A stretch of DNA of 64,000 nt, from contig NZ_SRSO01000022.1 in NCBI RefSeq assembly GCF_004791695.1, positions 31,663-95,662 on the forward strand, written 5' to 3'. This DNA comes from Flavivirga rizhaonensis (GTDB lineage Bacteria; Bacteroidota; Bacteroidia; Flavobacteriales; Flavobacteriaceae). Under the pieces are notes generated by a model. That model was not told where the DNA came from and did not search any database. It was given only the letters and a program-made list of their open reading frames with translations. The position numbers and the translations under genes are program-made. This document shows positions 26,045 to 34,632 of the stretch, piece after piece (the first letter of the stretch is position 1; each line of letters begins with the position of its first letter).

Positions 26045-26142
26045 CATTTGTTAATTATTGATTAAATGTTTAATTATATATTTGGAACGATTTCCTTTTA
26101 ATTGTAAATAAAAAGGATTGATAGCTAACCAACCAACCAAAA

Positions 26143-26173
26143 AAACAGGTAATCAATGTTTACCTGTTTTTTT
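26143..26173. terminator. Bidirectional terminator
   Basis: A stem of ten pairs, AAACAGGTAA / TTACCTGTTT, with A and T runs on both sides, between the convergent Crp/Fnr-type gene and fumC. It should serve both. Confidence 0.85.
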
Positions 26174-26192
26174 ATGCTATATTTTTATGAAA

Positions 26193-27590
26193 TTATTTTA
26201 AGCTTCCTACCATATCTTCAGGCTTAACCCAGTTATCGTAATCTTCAGCAGTAACATAACCTAAATTAACGGCTTCTTCTTTTAATGTCGTACCATTTTT
26301 ATGAGCAGTATTGGCAATTTCAGCAGCTTTGTAATAACCAATTTTTGTGTTTAAAGCAGTGACAAGCATTAAAGAGTTGTTTAATAATTTAGTAATTACT
26401 TCGTTATTAGGCTCTATACCTACAGCGCAATTTAAATCAAAACTTACACAAGCATCACCAATCAGTTGTGCCGAATGTAATACGTTTGCAGCCATTACAG
26501 GTTTAAACACATTTAATTCATAATGTCCTTGTAGGCCACCTACAGAAATTGCTACATCGTTCCCCATAACTTGAGCGCAAACCATAGTTAATGCTTCACA
26601 TTGAGTTGGATTAACTTTTCCTGGCATGATAGAACTTCCAGGTTCATTGGCTGGAATGATTATTTCTCCAATACCAGAACGTGGTCCAGAAGCCATCATC
26701 CTAACATCATTTGCAATTTTATTTAAAGAAACGGCTATTTGTTTTAACGCACCATGGGTTTCTACTAAAGCGTCATGGGCAGCTAAAGCTTCAAATTTGT
26801 TTGGGGCTGTTACAAAAGGTAAATCTGTAAATTCTGCTATATATTCTGCAACGAGCTTGCTGTATCCTTTTGGAGTGTTTAAACCTGTTCCAACGGCAGT
26901 ACCACCAAGAGCTAATTCGCTTAAATGTGGTAATGTATTTTCTAAAGCTTTAATACCATGATCTAATTGAGCTACATAACCCGAAAGTTCTTGTCCAAGT
27001 GTAAGAGGAGTTGCATCCATTAAATGGGTACGTCCAATTTTTACAACTTCTTTGAAGTCATTAGATTTTTTATTTAAAGTATCTCGTAATTGTTTTATAC
27101 CTGGAATGGTCGTTTCAACTACTTTTTTGTACGCAGCTATATGCATACCAGTAGGGAAGGTGTCGTTAGAAGATTGCGATTTATTGACATCATCATTAGG
27201 TTGAATCGTTTTTTCTCCTTCTCCAATTACTTTTCCAGCTATTTGATGTGCTCTGTTTGCAATAACCTCATTAACATTCATATTACTTTGAGTTCCCGAT
27301 CCAGTTTGCCATATAACTAAAGGGAATTGATCATCATGCTTACCTTTTAATATTTCATCACAAACATTGGCGATTAAATCACGTTTTTCAGTAGATAAAA
27401 CTCCAAGTTTGCAATTGGTATATGCTGCAGCTTTTTTTAGATATGCAAATCCGTAAATTATTTCTAGTGGCATAGAAGCAGGAGCTCCAATTTTAAAGTT
27501 ATTTCTTGATCGTTCAGTTTGAGCTCCCCAAAGCTTATCAGCAGGAACTTTAACTTCACCCATAGTATCTTTCTCTATTCTGTAACTCAT
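26193..27590 (-). CDS. fumC: Class II fumarate hydratase
   Basis: The 465-residue protein carries the fumarase/aspartase superfamily signature GSSIMPGKVNP (about residues 316-326). Substrate regions IWQTGSGTQSNMNVNEVIANRA, NDDVNKSQSSNDTFPTGMH and GRTHLMDATPLTLGQE are all intact. It interconverts fumarate and L-malate in the citric-acid cycle as a homotetramer without an iron-sulfur cluster. The TQSNMN and SSNDTFP text is fumarase-like rather than aspartase-like. On the minus strand a TAACTTTG (27623-27616), 26 bases before the ATG, fits a -7 element; the -33 TTG is not clear. Confidence 0.95.
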   Translation of the reverse strand: MSYRIEKDTMGEVKVPADKLWGAQTERSRNNFKIGAPASMPLEIIYGFAYLKKAAAYTNCKLGVLSTEKRDLIANVCDEILKGKHDDQFPLVIWQTGSGTQSNMNVNEVIANRAHQIAGKVIGEGEKTIQPNDDVNKSQSSNDTFPTGMHIAAYKKVVETTIPGIKQLRDTLNKKSNDFKEVVKIGRTHLMDATPLTLGQELSGYVAQLDHGIKALENTLPHLSELALGGTAVGTGLNTPKGYSKLVAEYIAEFTDLPFVTAPNKFEALAAHDALVETHGALKQIAVSLNKIANDVRMMASGPRSGIGEIIIPANEPGSSIMPGKVNPTQCEALTMVCAQVMGNDVAISVGGLQGHYELNVFKPVMAANVLHSAQLIGDACVSFDLNCAVGIEPNNEVITKLLNNSLMLVTALNTKIGYYKAAEIANTAHKNGTTLKEEAVNLGYVTAEDYDNWVKPEDMVGSLK

Positions 27591-27800
27591 CTCTTTAATA
27601 ATTAAATTTAAGTTACAAAGTTAATTGTTTTGAGGTGCTTTTTAATATGATATATGTTAGTTTTTTAAAGACTTTTTTAACACTTGTCTAACATACTTAT
27701 TTATAATATATCTTGTAAAAATAGTATCTTGTAGTGGATTATAAAAAATAGACATTTATCCATACAAAATTAATTTTATAAACATTTAAAAATCATAATT

Positions 27801-28442
27801 ATGGCAGCAATTAGATTAGGAGACGTAGCTCCAAATTTTACAGCAGAATCAACTGAGGGTACTATTAATTTCCATGATTGGTTAGGGGATAGTTGGGGTA
27901 TTTTATTTTCACATCCGGCAGATTACACCCCAGTTTGCACGACAGAATTGGGAACAGTGGCAAAATATAAAGCTGAATTTGATAAACGTCATGTAAAAAT
28001 CGTTGCACTTAGTGTAGATGGTATTGATTCGCATCATGGCTGGATTAGTGACATTAATGAAACACAGGGAACTACAGTTAACTTTCCTATTATTGCAGAT
28101 GAAGATAGAAAAGTATCAGAACTGTATGATATGATTCATCCTAATGCGGATAGCAAGTTAACAGTACGATCGGTTTTTGTTATTGGAGCAGATAAAAAAG
28201 TGAAACTAACCATAACATACCCTGCATCAACTGGTAGAAATTTTGATGAATTATTACGTGTTATCGATTCTTTACAATTAACAGCATATCATAAAGTAGC
28301 TACACCAGCAAATTGGAATAATGGTGACGATTGTGTCGTTGTGCCTTCCGTTGCAACAGAAGATATTCCAAGTATTTTCCCAAAAGGATTTAAAGAGGTT
28401 AAGCCTTACTTAAGAATGACACCACAACCTAATTTAAATTAG
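27801..28442 (+). CDS. Peroxiredoxin, Prx6/1-Cys type
   Basis: The 213-residue protein has the peroxidatic site HPADYTPVC46TTE. It also has the Prx6-group features of a long C-terminal domain, RSVFVIGADKKVKLTITYPASTGRNFDELLRVIDSLQL and a late GDDCVVVPSV. It reduces hydrogen peroxide and organic hydroperoxides; the Cys in GDDC might help resolve the sulfenate. It is divergent from fumC, with a 210-base gap holding both promoters. Confidence 0.93.
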   Translation: MAAIRLGDVAPNFTAESTEGTINFHDWLGDSWGILFSHPADYTPVCTTELGTVAKYKAEFDKRHVKIVALSVDGIDSHHGWISDINETQGTTVNFPIIADEDRKVSELYDMIHPNADSKLTVRSVFVIGADKKVKLTITYPASTGRNFDELLRVIDSLQLTAYHKVATPANWNNGDDCVVVPSVATEDIPSIFPKGFKEVKPYLRMTPQPNLN

Positions 28443-28474
28443 GGATAACTCTGTTAATAAATTTTAGTTTGATA

Positions 28475-28505
28475 TTGTATAACAAATAGCTTTACATTAT
28501 CTTTG
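28475..28505 (+). promoter_or_regulatory. Bacteroidota-type promoter for the 57-residue membrane protein gene
   Basis: TTG at 28475-28477, a 20-base spacer and TATCTTTG at 28498-28505. The ATG follows 29 bases later at 28535. Confidence 0.65.
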
Positions 28506-28534
28506 CATAAGATTTTTAAAAGACACTCACAATT

Positions 28535-28708
28535 ATGTTTGATTTTGATCAATATTTAGGATTTTTAGCTTTTTTGACCATTTTGACCATAGGATTTTGG
28601 TTAATGATATTTCTATTGACTTTTGTAATTCCTTATTGGATTGGAGGTTCTTTAATTGAAAGACTTAAAGAAATTAGAGAAGAGAGAAAAGCTAAGCGTC
28701 AAGTTTAA
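28535..28708 (+). CDS. 57-residue single-span membrane protein
   Basis: ATG 28535 to TAA 28706-28708 encodes MFDFDQYLGFLAFLTILTIG..., one long hydrophobic stretch (about residues 8-36) followed by a charged helix (IERLKEIREERKAKRQV). A consensus promoter lies just upstream and a strong terminator just downstream, so this is a monocistronic real gene although short. Family not recognised. Confidence 0.65.
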   Translation: MFDFDQYLGFLAFLTILTIGFWLMIFLLTFVIPYWIGGSLIERLKEIREERKAKRQV

Positions 28709-28729
28709 AACATAAAGTTATATATAAGA

Positions 28730-28758
28730 AAGGAAGCTAATTTAGCTTCCTTTTTTAT
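28730..28758 (+). terminator. Rho-independent terminator
   Basis: Palindrome AGGAAGCTAA / TTAGCTTCCT followed by a T7 run, 22 bases after the small membrane protein gene. Confidence 0.85.
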
Positions 28759-28831
28759 TATATTAAAGTGTTTTCCTTTTTTTGTATGAAACTGCCCCGT
28801 TGGCAGAATCCTGAGAGTTGGTATTATTGAT

Positions 28832-28864
28832 AAAAAAATAACACTGAGTTCTCTCAGTGCTATT
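28832..28864 (-). terminator. Terminator of the iota-carrageenase-like gene
   Basis: Stem CACTGAG / CTCAGTG around TTCT, with an A run on the plus-strand left side that becomes a T run for the leftward transcript ending at 28907. Confidence 0.8.
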
Positions 28865-28906
28865 CAGATTATTGTAATTTATAAGCTTTTACTAACACAA
28901 TATTCA

Positions 28907-30166
28907 TTACCTAGTTACAGGTTTAGTCGTGATTTTTACATGTTCCCCAACTTTATATCCGCTATGAGTAACCTCTGATTCAAGTACGGTAACTTCATCA
29001 CCAGCAAAATTTCCTACTGCAGTAATAGAAGGTCCTCTATGTGAAATTCCTGGATCGGCTTCACCACTACTTTCTGCAAATTCGCTTCTCAATGAAAATG
29101 GACGATATTTATTGTTTTTTGGATGTGAAGGCACATTGTCACCATAAACAGCATTAATACGAGTAACTTTAGAGCCTTGAGCAAACGAACCAGGTGTTAG
29201 TCCATCGGCTGGTATATCTTTTGCTACAAAACCATCTCTGATTAATACTGCAAATTCACATCTCATTGCTTTAACATTATCAGCCGTAACACGACCATTA
29301 TGTATCGCATGAGGATTCATCAACAATGGTGTGTAACCATCTGTAGTTTGCACATTGAATATTGAAATATTATCTACCCCTATTTGATTAATAATATTAT
29401 CATGAAGATCCGTTTCTATTCTGGCAGCTACTCCACCTGTACTTTTAAGATTTCTTAAAACTAAGTTGGCACCGGCATTTACTTGCACCACGCCGTATCC
29501 ATGACTAAGGTTCTGAACACTTATATTTTCAAACGTTCCATTTCGAGGACGATCATTATCTGTAGTTCCTGTAGTAATGCAAGCAACCACAGAAAATTTT
29601 GTGTATCTATCAATAACATTAAAATCTTTAAGTAGAAAATTAGATACTTTCCCTAGGATAAAAGACCTAACACCTCTACCGTTAACAATGGTATTTGTAT
29701 TTGGAGGGTATTTAACTGTAAACTTCCCACCTTTTCCTCTTATACTCACATTCTTAATTTCAATACCGTCACGCCCTAATAAAAAGATATTAGAAGAACC
29801 TCTGCTTCTTAATTGCGGTACAATCCTAGTCCCTTTTTCAATCTCTATATGTACATTAGACTTTAGTACAACGCCTTCTAATTGATAGGTTCCTTTTTTA
29901 AGTGTTACTCTTCCACCTGGTCTGCCATTAGTATTTTTAGCTGTTGCTCGATCTATGGCTGCTTGTACTATACCTGTATCATTGCCGTTTACAGGACTAA
30001 TATTTTCGTTAGGAAGATTAGCTCTACCGTTAGGATCAGAATATTTTGAAGTGTCAGATGATTTAATGAGTGCTTCATCATTGGTAGTTTCTGGCTCTAA
30101 TGCATTCTCACTACAAGAACTAAGAAGAATAGCAAAACATAATATTGGTAATAAATGTTTAATCAT
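28907..30166 (-). CDS. Iota-carrageenase-like lipoprotein (GH82, right-handed beta-helix)
   Basis: Starting at ATG 30166 gives a clean lipoprotein signal (MIKHLLPILCFAILLSSC18) and 419 residues; the ATG at 30223 would only add 19 residues before it. The body is a right-handed beta-helix (HIEIEKGTRIV..., IFLLGRDGIEIKNVSIRGKGG). The motifs VVQ228VNAG and AARIE251TD253 match the catalytic residues reported for Alteromonas fortis iota-carrageenase (Q222, E245, D247) with the same 23-residue spacing. A His-containing MNPHAIH stretch follows near 285. The enzyme would cleave beta-1,4 bonds of iota-carrageenan at the cell surface. The neighbouring outer-membrane receptor may assist, though it is not a typical SusC/SusD pair. 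Confidence 0.75.
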   Translation of the reverse strand: MIKHLLPILCFAILLSSCSENALEPETTNDEALIKSSDTSKYSDPNGRANLPNENISPVNGNDTGIVQAAIDRATAKNTNGRPGGRVTLKKGTYQLEGVVLKSNVHIEIEKGTRIVPQLRSRGSSNIFLLGRDGIEIKNVSIRGKGGKFTVKYPPNTNTIVNGRGVRSFILGKVSNFLLKDFNVIDRYTKFSVVACITTGTTDNDRPRNGTFENISVQNLSHGYGVVQVNAGANLVLRNLKSTGGVAARIETDLHDNIINQIGVDNISIFNVQTTDGYTPLLMNPHAIHNGRVTADNVKAMRCEFAVLIRDGFVAKDIPADGLTPGSFAQGSKVTRINAVYGDNVPSHPKNNKYRPFSLRSEFAESSGEADPGISHRGPSITAVGNFAGDEVTVLESEVTHSGYKVGEHVKITTKPVTR

Positions 30167-30497
30167 AATAGTTAAACTTAAAGTTAATATTGATTTTGGT
30201 TTATTTGGGCTATTTGTTAACAAAAGGTAGAAATAGATTTCTCGTTAGATGAAAAAGTATATTTACTACCCTACAACCCAAAGTTCTATAATCATATATG
30301 ATTAGCTGTATCCTTAAGTAATTATTTTGTATCTGTCAGTTTTTACAACGCAAAAAAATGCTGTAATTCATTTAATAACGCGATAAAGAATTTCTTGAAA
30401 CCAGTTATCCTCGCAGAGAACCATAGAGGTATACTTTGACTTCGCTTAGTACAAGTTGCTCATGGGTTTCGCTAGTTTTGTTTTAAATATAAGGTTA
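30167..30497. other. Intergenic stretch upstream of the iota-carrageenase-like gene
   Basis: About 330 bases. The first part should hold the promoter of the lipoprotein. The part near 30435-30475 (tttgacttcgcttagtacaa) is repeat-like and resembles the dispersed sequences elsewhere in the window. No gene seen. Confidence 0.35.
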
Positions 30498-32951
30498 CTA
30501 CATCTCAATATCTCCAGTATGAAAACCGCCTTCGCGTTCTCGTTTTTTCTGTTGGTTAAACCTATATGTAAACGACAGATTATAGATGCGTCCTCCTCTA
30601 AATTGAATTTCTTGATCTGCTGTGAAAGTTTCTGCTGTAATATGATTTTTAAAAACATTACTATTAAAAAGATCTCTAATGTTAAATGCTATAGAAGCTT
30701 TTTCCTTAAACAAGTCCTTGCTAAATGCTAGATTAGTAGTAAGTCTGCCTTTCCTGTTATTTTGTGCATCTTCGTTAGGTCCTCTATAATTCATATTGGT
30801 TTGCCAGTCTATATTATAAGGTAGCGTTAATTTGTTGGTTAATCTAGCAGACCAAGTCAAATTATTTGCTTCTAAATCAATGCCATTAAAGCTACCATCT
30901 CTTTCTAATTTAAAAATATTGAAATCGGTATTAACTCGCCATTTTCGCGATGGACTATAATTTAAATTAAACTCAAAACCGTAACGATTATCTGTCGCTA
31001 AATTTACAGGACCTCTTTCTATAACTGGAAATTCTTCACTATTTATAATAACAGTTTCCCCTGTTTGTCTACTTACAAATGTCATCACATTAGTAGAATG
31101 ACCGTAGTATACAGCAGAGCTTAATGTGAATTTATTATTAAACCTATTTAAATACCCTAATTCAAACCTATCGGTGTAGGTAGGGTCTAAATCTGGATTA
31201 CCCTGAAATACGTTGGTTATACTCGATCTAGAAGGAAAAGGGTTTAGCATAAAACCTCTGGGCCTTCTTAATCTACGGTTATAAGCTAAAGTAATACTTT
31301 CATCATCGCTTATTTCGTAATTTAAATTAACAGTAGGGAATAAGCCAGTGAGATTTTTTCTTTTAAAGTCTCCTGTAGTGGGTTGATCTATGGTTGTTCT
31401 AGTATTTTCTAAACGTAGCCCTAATAAGTATGAAAACTTATCTAATTTACTACCAAATTGAATATATACAGCAGTTAAATATTGTTTAAAATTAAAAATA
31501 TTAGTTAGATTTTTATTTACATCAAACATATTGGTATTTACATTTAGCGTGTCAACTCTAAAATCTGTAACATTATTGCTGAAATCACCACGATACCCCA
31601 TTTCAAATTGACTCATTTCACCAATTGGCAATACATAATCACTTTGCAATAATATTTTTGTTTGATCTACAAAAGTAGCAACCATTTCTGTATCTACACT
31701 ATTAAAATTTACTATAGAATTTTGATCATTATTAGTATCTTCATATTGAAAATCGAAAGTTAATTTCTGGTCACTATCCTTAAAATCTTTTACAAAATTA
31801 ACTGAATATTGTATCGTTTCGTTATCTCCTTGTTCTGGGTTTAATCTTAAACTTCTAGTAGTTGTACCAGTGTTTTTATCTAATTGAATTAGATTATTTA
31901 TTGAACGATCATCATTATTGTTATTACTATATACTATTGCTGTAGTTAATGATGCCAAATCATTTATATACCATTCTATACCTGTATTTGTTGTAATGCC
32001 TTTTCTTATATCGACCCAATTTCTTTTTTCATCTAAATCTGGTGTATTGATATCATTGTATTTTACGTCGTTATACCAGCGGCCTAACTGTTCATTATAT
32101 CTATATGAAGTTGTACTAAAGAAATTAATGTCTCCAGTTCTATAATTTATATTTCCAGAAAGTCCAGCTGCATCTGGGTGCCCAACATTAGCTGTTATAG
32201 AACCATTAAGACCCAATAATTTACTGCGCCGTAAAATAATATTTAAAATACCTGCTGTACCTTCAGCTTCGTATCTGGCTGAAGGGGAGGTTATGACTTC
32301 AACTTTTTCAATAGACTCTGCAGGTAACTGTTTTAATGCATCAGTAGAACTTAAACCTACCAACCCTGAGGGTTTACCATTTATAAGGATACGTACATTA
32401 TCATTTCCTCTTAAGGCTACATTGCCTTCACCATCTACAGAAACAGAAGGAACATTATCCAAAACATCACTAACCGTACCACCACTTACGGTAAGGTCTT
32501 TACCGACGTTATATATTTTCTTATCAAGTTTTATTTCAACTGTAGTTCGTTCTGCTATTATTTCCACCTCATCAAGTGATTCTAAATCAATCTCAAGAAG
32601 AAAGGTTCCCAGGTTTATGTCAGATATAATTTTTTTGTTTGGAATTGTTTGTGTAATAAAGGAAATGTATTCGATTGAAATATCGTAAATCCCCTTAGGA
32701 ACAGGAATACTAAACGTCCCGTTTATGTCTGTAATACCTCCTGCTGCAATTTTATTTTTTTGTTTATTAAAAAAAGAAACTGTTGCATACTCAAGAGGTT
32801 CTTTGGTTTCTTTATCAAGGACTTTACCTGTTATTATAACATCTTTTAATATAACTGACCCTGTTCTTAAAACCTCTTCGTTTTTTGGTTGAGCATAAGA
32901 GGCGAACATGCCTAATAAAAGAGCCAAGCAAGTTGAAATAAATTTATTCAT
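30498..32951 (-). CDS. Outer-membrane beta-barrel receptor with carboxypeptidase-like N-domain
   Basis: The 817-residue protein has a signal peptide (MNKFISTCLALLLGMFASYAQ). A carboxypeptidase-regulatory-like Ig domain follows (about 36-120, ITGKVLDKETKEPLEYATVSFFN), then a TonB-receptor plug (about 140-240, GGTVSDVLDNVPSVSVDGEGNVALRGNDNVRILINGKPSGL, with ESIEKVEVITSPSARYEAEGTAGILNIIL). The rest is a long beta-barrel ending in a basic tail. This is the outer membrane beta-barrel family rather than SusC, as there is no SusD partner and the protein is shorter. Likely role: uptake or export of an unknown ligand. It is separated from the iota-carrageenase-like gene by 331 bases. Confidence 0.8.
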   Translation of the reverse strand: MNKFISTCLALLLGMFASYAQPKNEEVLRTGSVILKDVIITGKVLDKETKEPLEYATVSFFNKQKNKIAAGGITDINGTFSIPVPKGIYDISIEYISFITQTIPNKKIISDINLGTFLLEIDLESLDEVEIIAERTTVEIKLDKKIYNVGKDLTVSGGTVSDVLDNVPSVSVDGEGNVALRGNDNVRILINGKPSGLVGLSSTDALKQLPAESIEKVEVITSPSARYEAEGTAGILNIILRRSKLLGLNGSITANVGHPDAAGLSGNINYRTGDINFFSTTSYRYNEQLGRWYNDVKYNDINTPDLDEKRNWVDIRKGITTNTGIEWYINDLASLTTAIVYSNNNNDDRSINNLIQLDKNTGTTTRSLRLNPEQGDNETIQYSVNFVKDFKDSDQKLTFDFQYEDTNNDQNSIVNFNSVDTEMVATFVDQTKILLQSDYVLPIGEMSQFEMGYRGDFSNNVTDFRVDTLNVNTNMFDVNKNLTNIFNFKQYLTAVYIQFGSKLDKFSYLLGLRLENTRTTIDQPTTGDFKRKNLTGLFPTVNLNYEISDDESITLAYNRRLRRPRGFMLNPFPSRSSITNVFQGNPDLDPTYTDRFELGYLNRFNNKFTLSSAVYYGHSTNVMTFVSRQTGETVIINSEEFPVIERGPVNLATDNRYGFEFNLNYSPSRKWRVNTDFNIFKLERDGSFNGIDLEANNLTWSARLTNKLTLPYNIDWQTNMNYRGPNEDAQNNRKGRLTTNLAFSKDLFKEKASIAFNIRDLFNSNVFKNHITAETFTADQEIQFRGGRIYNLSFTYRFNQQKKREREGGFHTGDIEM

Positions 32952-33038
32952 TAATTACATTTACTATTAAAACAGTAAAAGTAACTTAAGGTTTAATGGT
33001 GGATGGTTAAAATTGTGTTAATAAGAGATCGCAAAGTC

Positions 33039-33380
33039 TTAAATAATATCTAGTATTCTTTCTGGTGGCCTACCTATAATAGCTTTTTTACCGTTTATAA
33101 TAATTGGGCGTTCTATTAGCTTAGGGTTTTCAACCATTGCAGTAATGATGTCTTCATCACTTAAATCTTTGTTTTTGAAACTCTCTTTCCAAATAGATTC
33201 ATTCTTTCTAACTAATTCTATCGGTTTTATACCTAGTAATTCTATAAGGGCTTTCAGTTCCTTGGTATTAGGAACATTTTCCAGATATTTTACTATTTCA
33301 AATTCTTTGCCAGATTTTTCAAGTATTTCTAATCCGCAACGTGATTTACTACAGCGATTATTATGGTATATTTTTATCAT
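33039..33380 (-). CDS. arsC: Arsenate reductase family protein (ArsC, glutaredoxin-type)
   Basis: The 113-residue protein has the active site HNNRC10SKSR at the N-terminus and the conserved LIERPIIINGKKAIIGRPPE near the C-terminus, as in the ArsC/Spx family. The single reactive Cys followed by SKSR is typical of the glutaredoxin-dependent arsenate reductases. Without arsB/arsR neighbours it may be a general ArsC-like thiol reductase. Its ATG overlaps the stop of the HAD gene (TAATG at 33380), so the two are translationally coupled. Confidence 0.85.
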   Translation of the reverse strand: MIKIYHNNRCSKSRCGLEILEKSGKEFEIVKYLENVPNTKELKALIELLGIKPIELVRKNESIWKESFKNKDLSDEDIITAMVENPKLIERPIIINGKKAIIGRPPERILDII

Positions 33381-33997
33381 TATAAATTGATATTGTAATT
33401 TTTTAATTGTTGAATAAGCTGTTTTGGGGATTTAAACTGAATTCCATTAATACCTAGAGCGTTAGCGGCTTCAATATTTCTTAAGTTATCATCAATAAAA
33501 ATTGATTTTTCAGCAGTGATGTTAAAACGATCTAAAGTAAGATTATAAATGTCATCAAAAGGTTTTCTGGTTTTTTCATCTCCAGAGACGATAATACCTT
33601 CAAACCATTGTAAAAACTCAAATTTATCCAGAGCGATAGGGAAGGTCTCACTACTCCAATTGGTTAAAGCGAGTATCTTATATTTATTAGATTCTTTAAG
33701 TGTTTTAAGAATGTTTACAGTTCCACTTATTTCTTCTCCAAGCATGTCTACCCATCTTCCATAAAACATTCTAATTAAGGTTTCATGTTCTGGAAAAAGG
33801 GCAACTCGTTCTTCAGTTGCTTTTGCCATAGGGTAACCTGCGTCTTGATTTTCATTCCAGTCGTTTGTGCAAATATTATCGAAAAACCATTGCATTTTTT
33901 CACGGTCTCCATTAAATTCATCTAAATAAACGTATTCAGGATTCCAATCTATTAAAACCCCGCCGAGGTCGAAAATTATAGTGTCTATTGTATTCAT
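33380..33997 (-). CDS. HAD-family phosphatase (YihX-like)
   Basis: The 205-residue protein has motif I IIFD10LGGVLIDWNPEY, motif II ILALTNWSSE, the lysine in GDEKTRKPFDDIY and motif IV IFIDDNLRNIEAANALG. This is the HAD subfamily IA layout of YihX-type sugar-phosphate phosphatases. It is the first gene of a pair with arsC, sharing one base. The substrate is not deducible. Confidence 0.85.
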   Translation of the reverse strand: MNTIDTIIFDLGGVLIDWNPEYVYLDEFNGDREKMQWFFDNICTNDWNENQDAGYPMAKATEERVALFPEHETLIRMFYGRWVDMLGEEISGTVNILKTLKESNKYKILALTNWSSETFPIALDKFEFLQWFEGIIVSGDEKTRKPFDDIYNLTLDRFNITAEKSIFIDDNLRNIEAANALGINGIQFKSPKQLIQQLKNYNINL

Positions 33998-34016
33998 GTA
34001 TTGTTTCTACTGTTTT

Positions 34017-34394
34017 TCATTTCCAATGAAGAGTTCTTTCCTTACTAAATAGTGTTTTTCTAAACTCTCCTGGTTTCTTATCATTTAATAACTCTAACTT
34101 ACCTTTTTCTTTTATCAATTCAGAAAAATGATCTTCTCTAAGTTTATATTGTTCCTCATTTAGGTAAGTAGTAATAAGCATTAAATGAAACGGCGCATCT
34201 TTATTTGCTTGCGTTTCTAATATTTGAAATGAATGAATATACTTTTTATCAATTGCCATGTTTCTAAGCACTTTCCAATTATTTTGATAGTAGTATACAG
34301 TTTCTTCTGTATTATCATTTAAGATTTGAACAAAATCTATGGTAGAAATTTTATCGTTTTGCTGTCCATAGCTAATGGTATAAGTAGAACTCAT
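34017..34394 (-). pseudogene. Formerly secreted protein, signal peptide cut off by a small inserted element
   Basis: The open frame (125 residues, MSSTYTISYGQQNDKIST...) begins inside the terminal inverted repeat of a 160-bp element. The other side of that element carries ATG 34581 and the codons for MRITIFFIFLAT. Joining the two sides at the shared TAC gives MRITIFFIFLATYTISYGQ followed by QNDKIST, a textbook signal peptide with the frame kept. The remaining body (VQILNDNTEETVYYYQNNWKVLRNMA... LMLITTYLNEEQYKLREDHF) is an intact alpha/beta domain of unknown function. Today the protein, if made, would stay in the cytoplasm. That the gene was interrupted is well supported; the function is unknown. 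Confidence 0.75.
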
Positions 34395-34546
34395 CTTGAC
34401 TTTTTCTATTTCCTAAAAAATGGCTAAAATTCGCCCATATTTTGTTACTTTTTTTATGCTTAGCGCTGCTATGCCTTGCAAAAAATGCCTCATCTGAACA
34501 AATTTTATCTCATTTTCGGTTAAAAACAAAAAGTCAATATGAGTTC
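34387..34546. mobile_element. 160-bp miniature inverted-repeat element (MITE-like)
   Basis: The ends 34387-34405 (gaactcatcttgacttttt) and 34528-34546 (aaaaagtcaatatgagttc) are inverted repeats matching at 18 of 19 positions. The element is flanked by a 3-base direct repeat GTA (34384-34386 and 34547-34549). It has no ORF of note; its interior (tgccttgcaaaaaatgcctc, then atctgaacaaa) looks like a non-autonomous element. It sits in the signal-peptide region of the minus-strand gene at 34017-34581. Confidence 0.8.
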
Positions 34547-34632
34547 GTAGCTAAAAAAATGAAAAATATTGTGATTCTCATAATTTATTAAATTAGATAT
34601 AAAACTGAATATAATTGTTTGCTATGCATGTT

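Noticed and set aside
34528..34581. Independent small gene starting MRITIFFIFLAT
   Set aside because: It is the detached signal-peptide half of the interrupted gene; the frame hits a stop immediately in the element.
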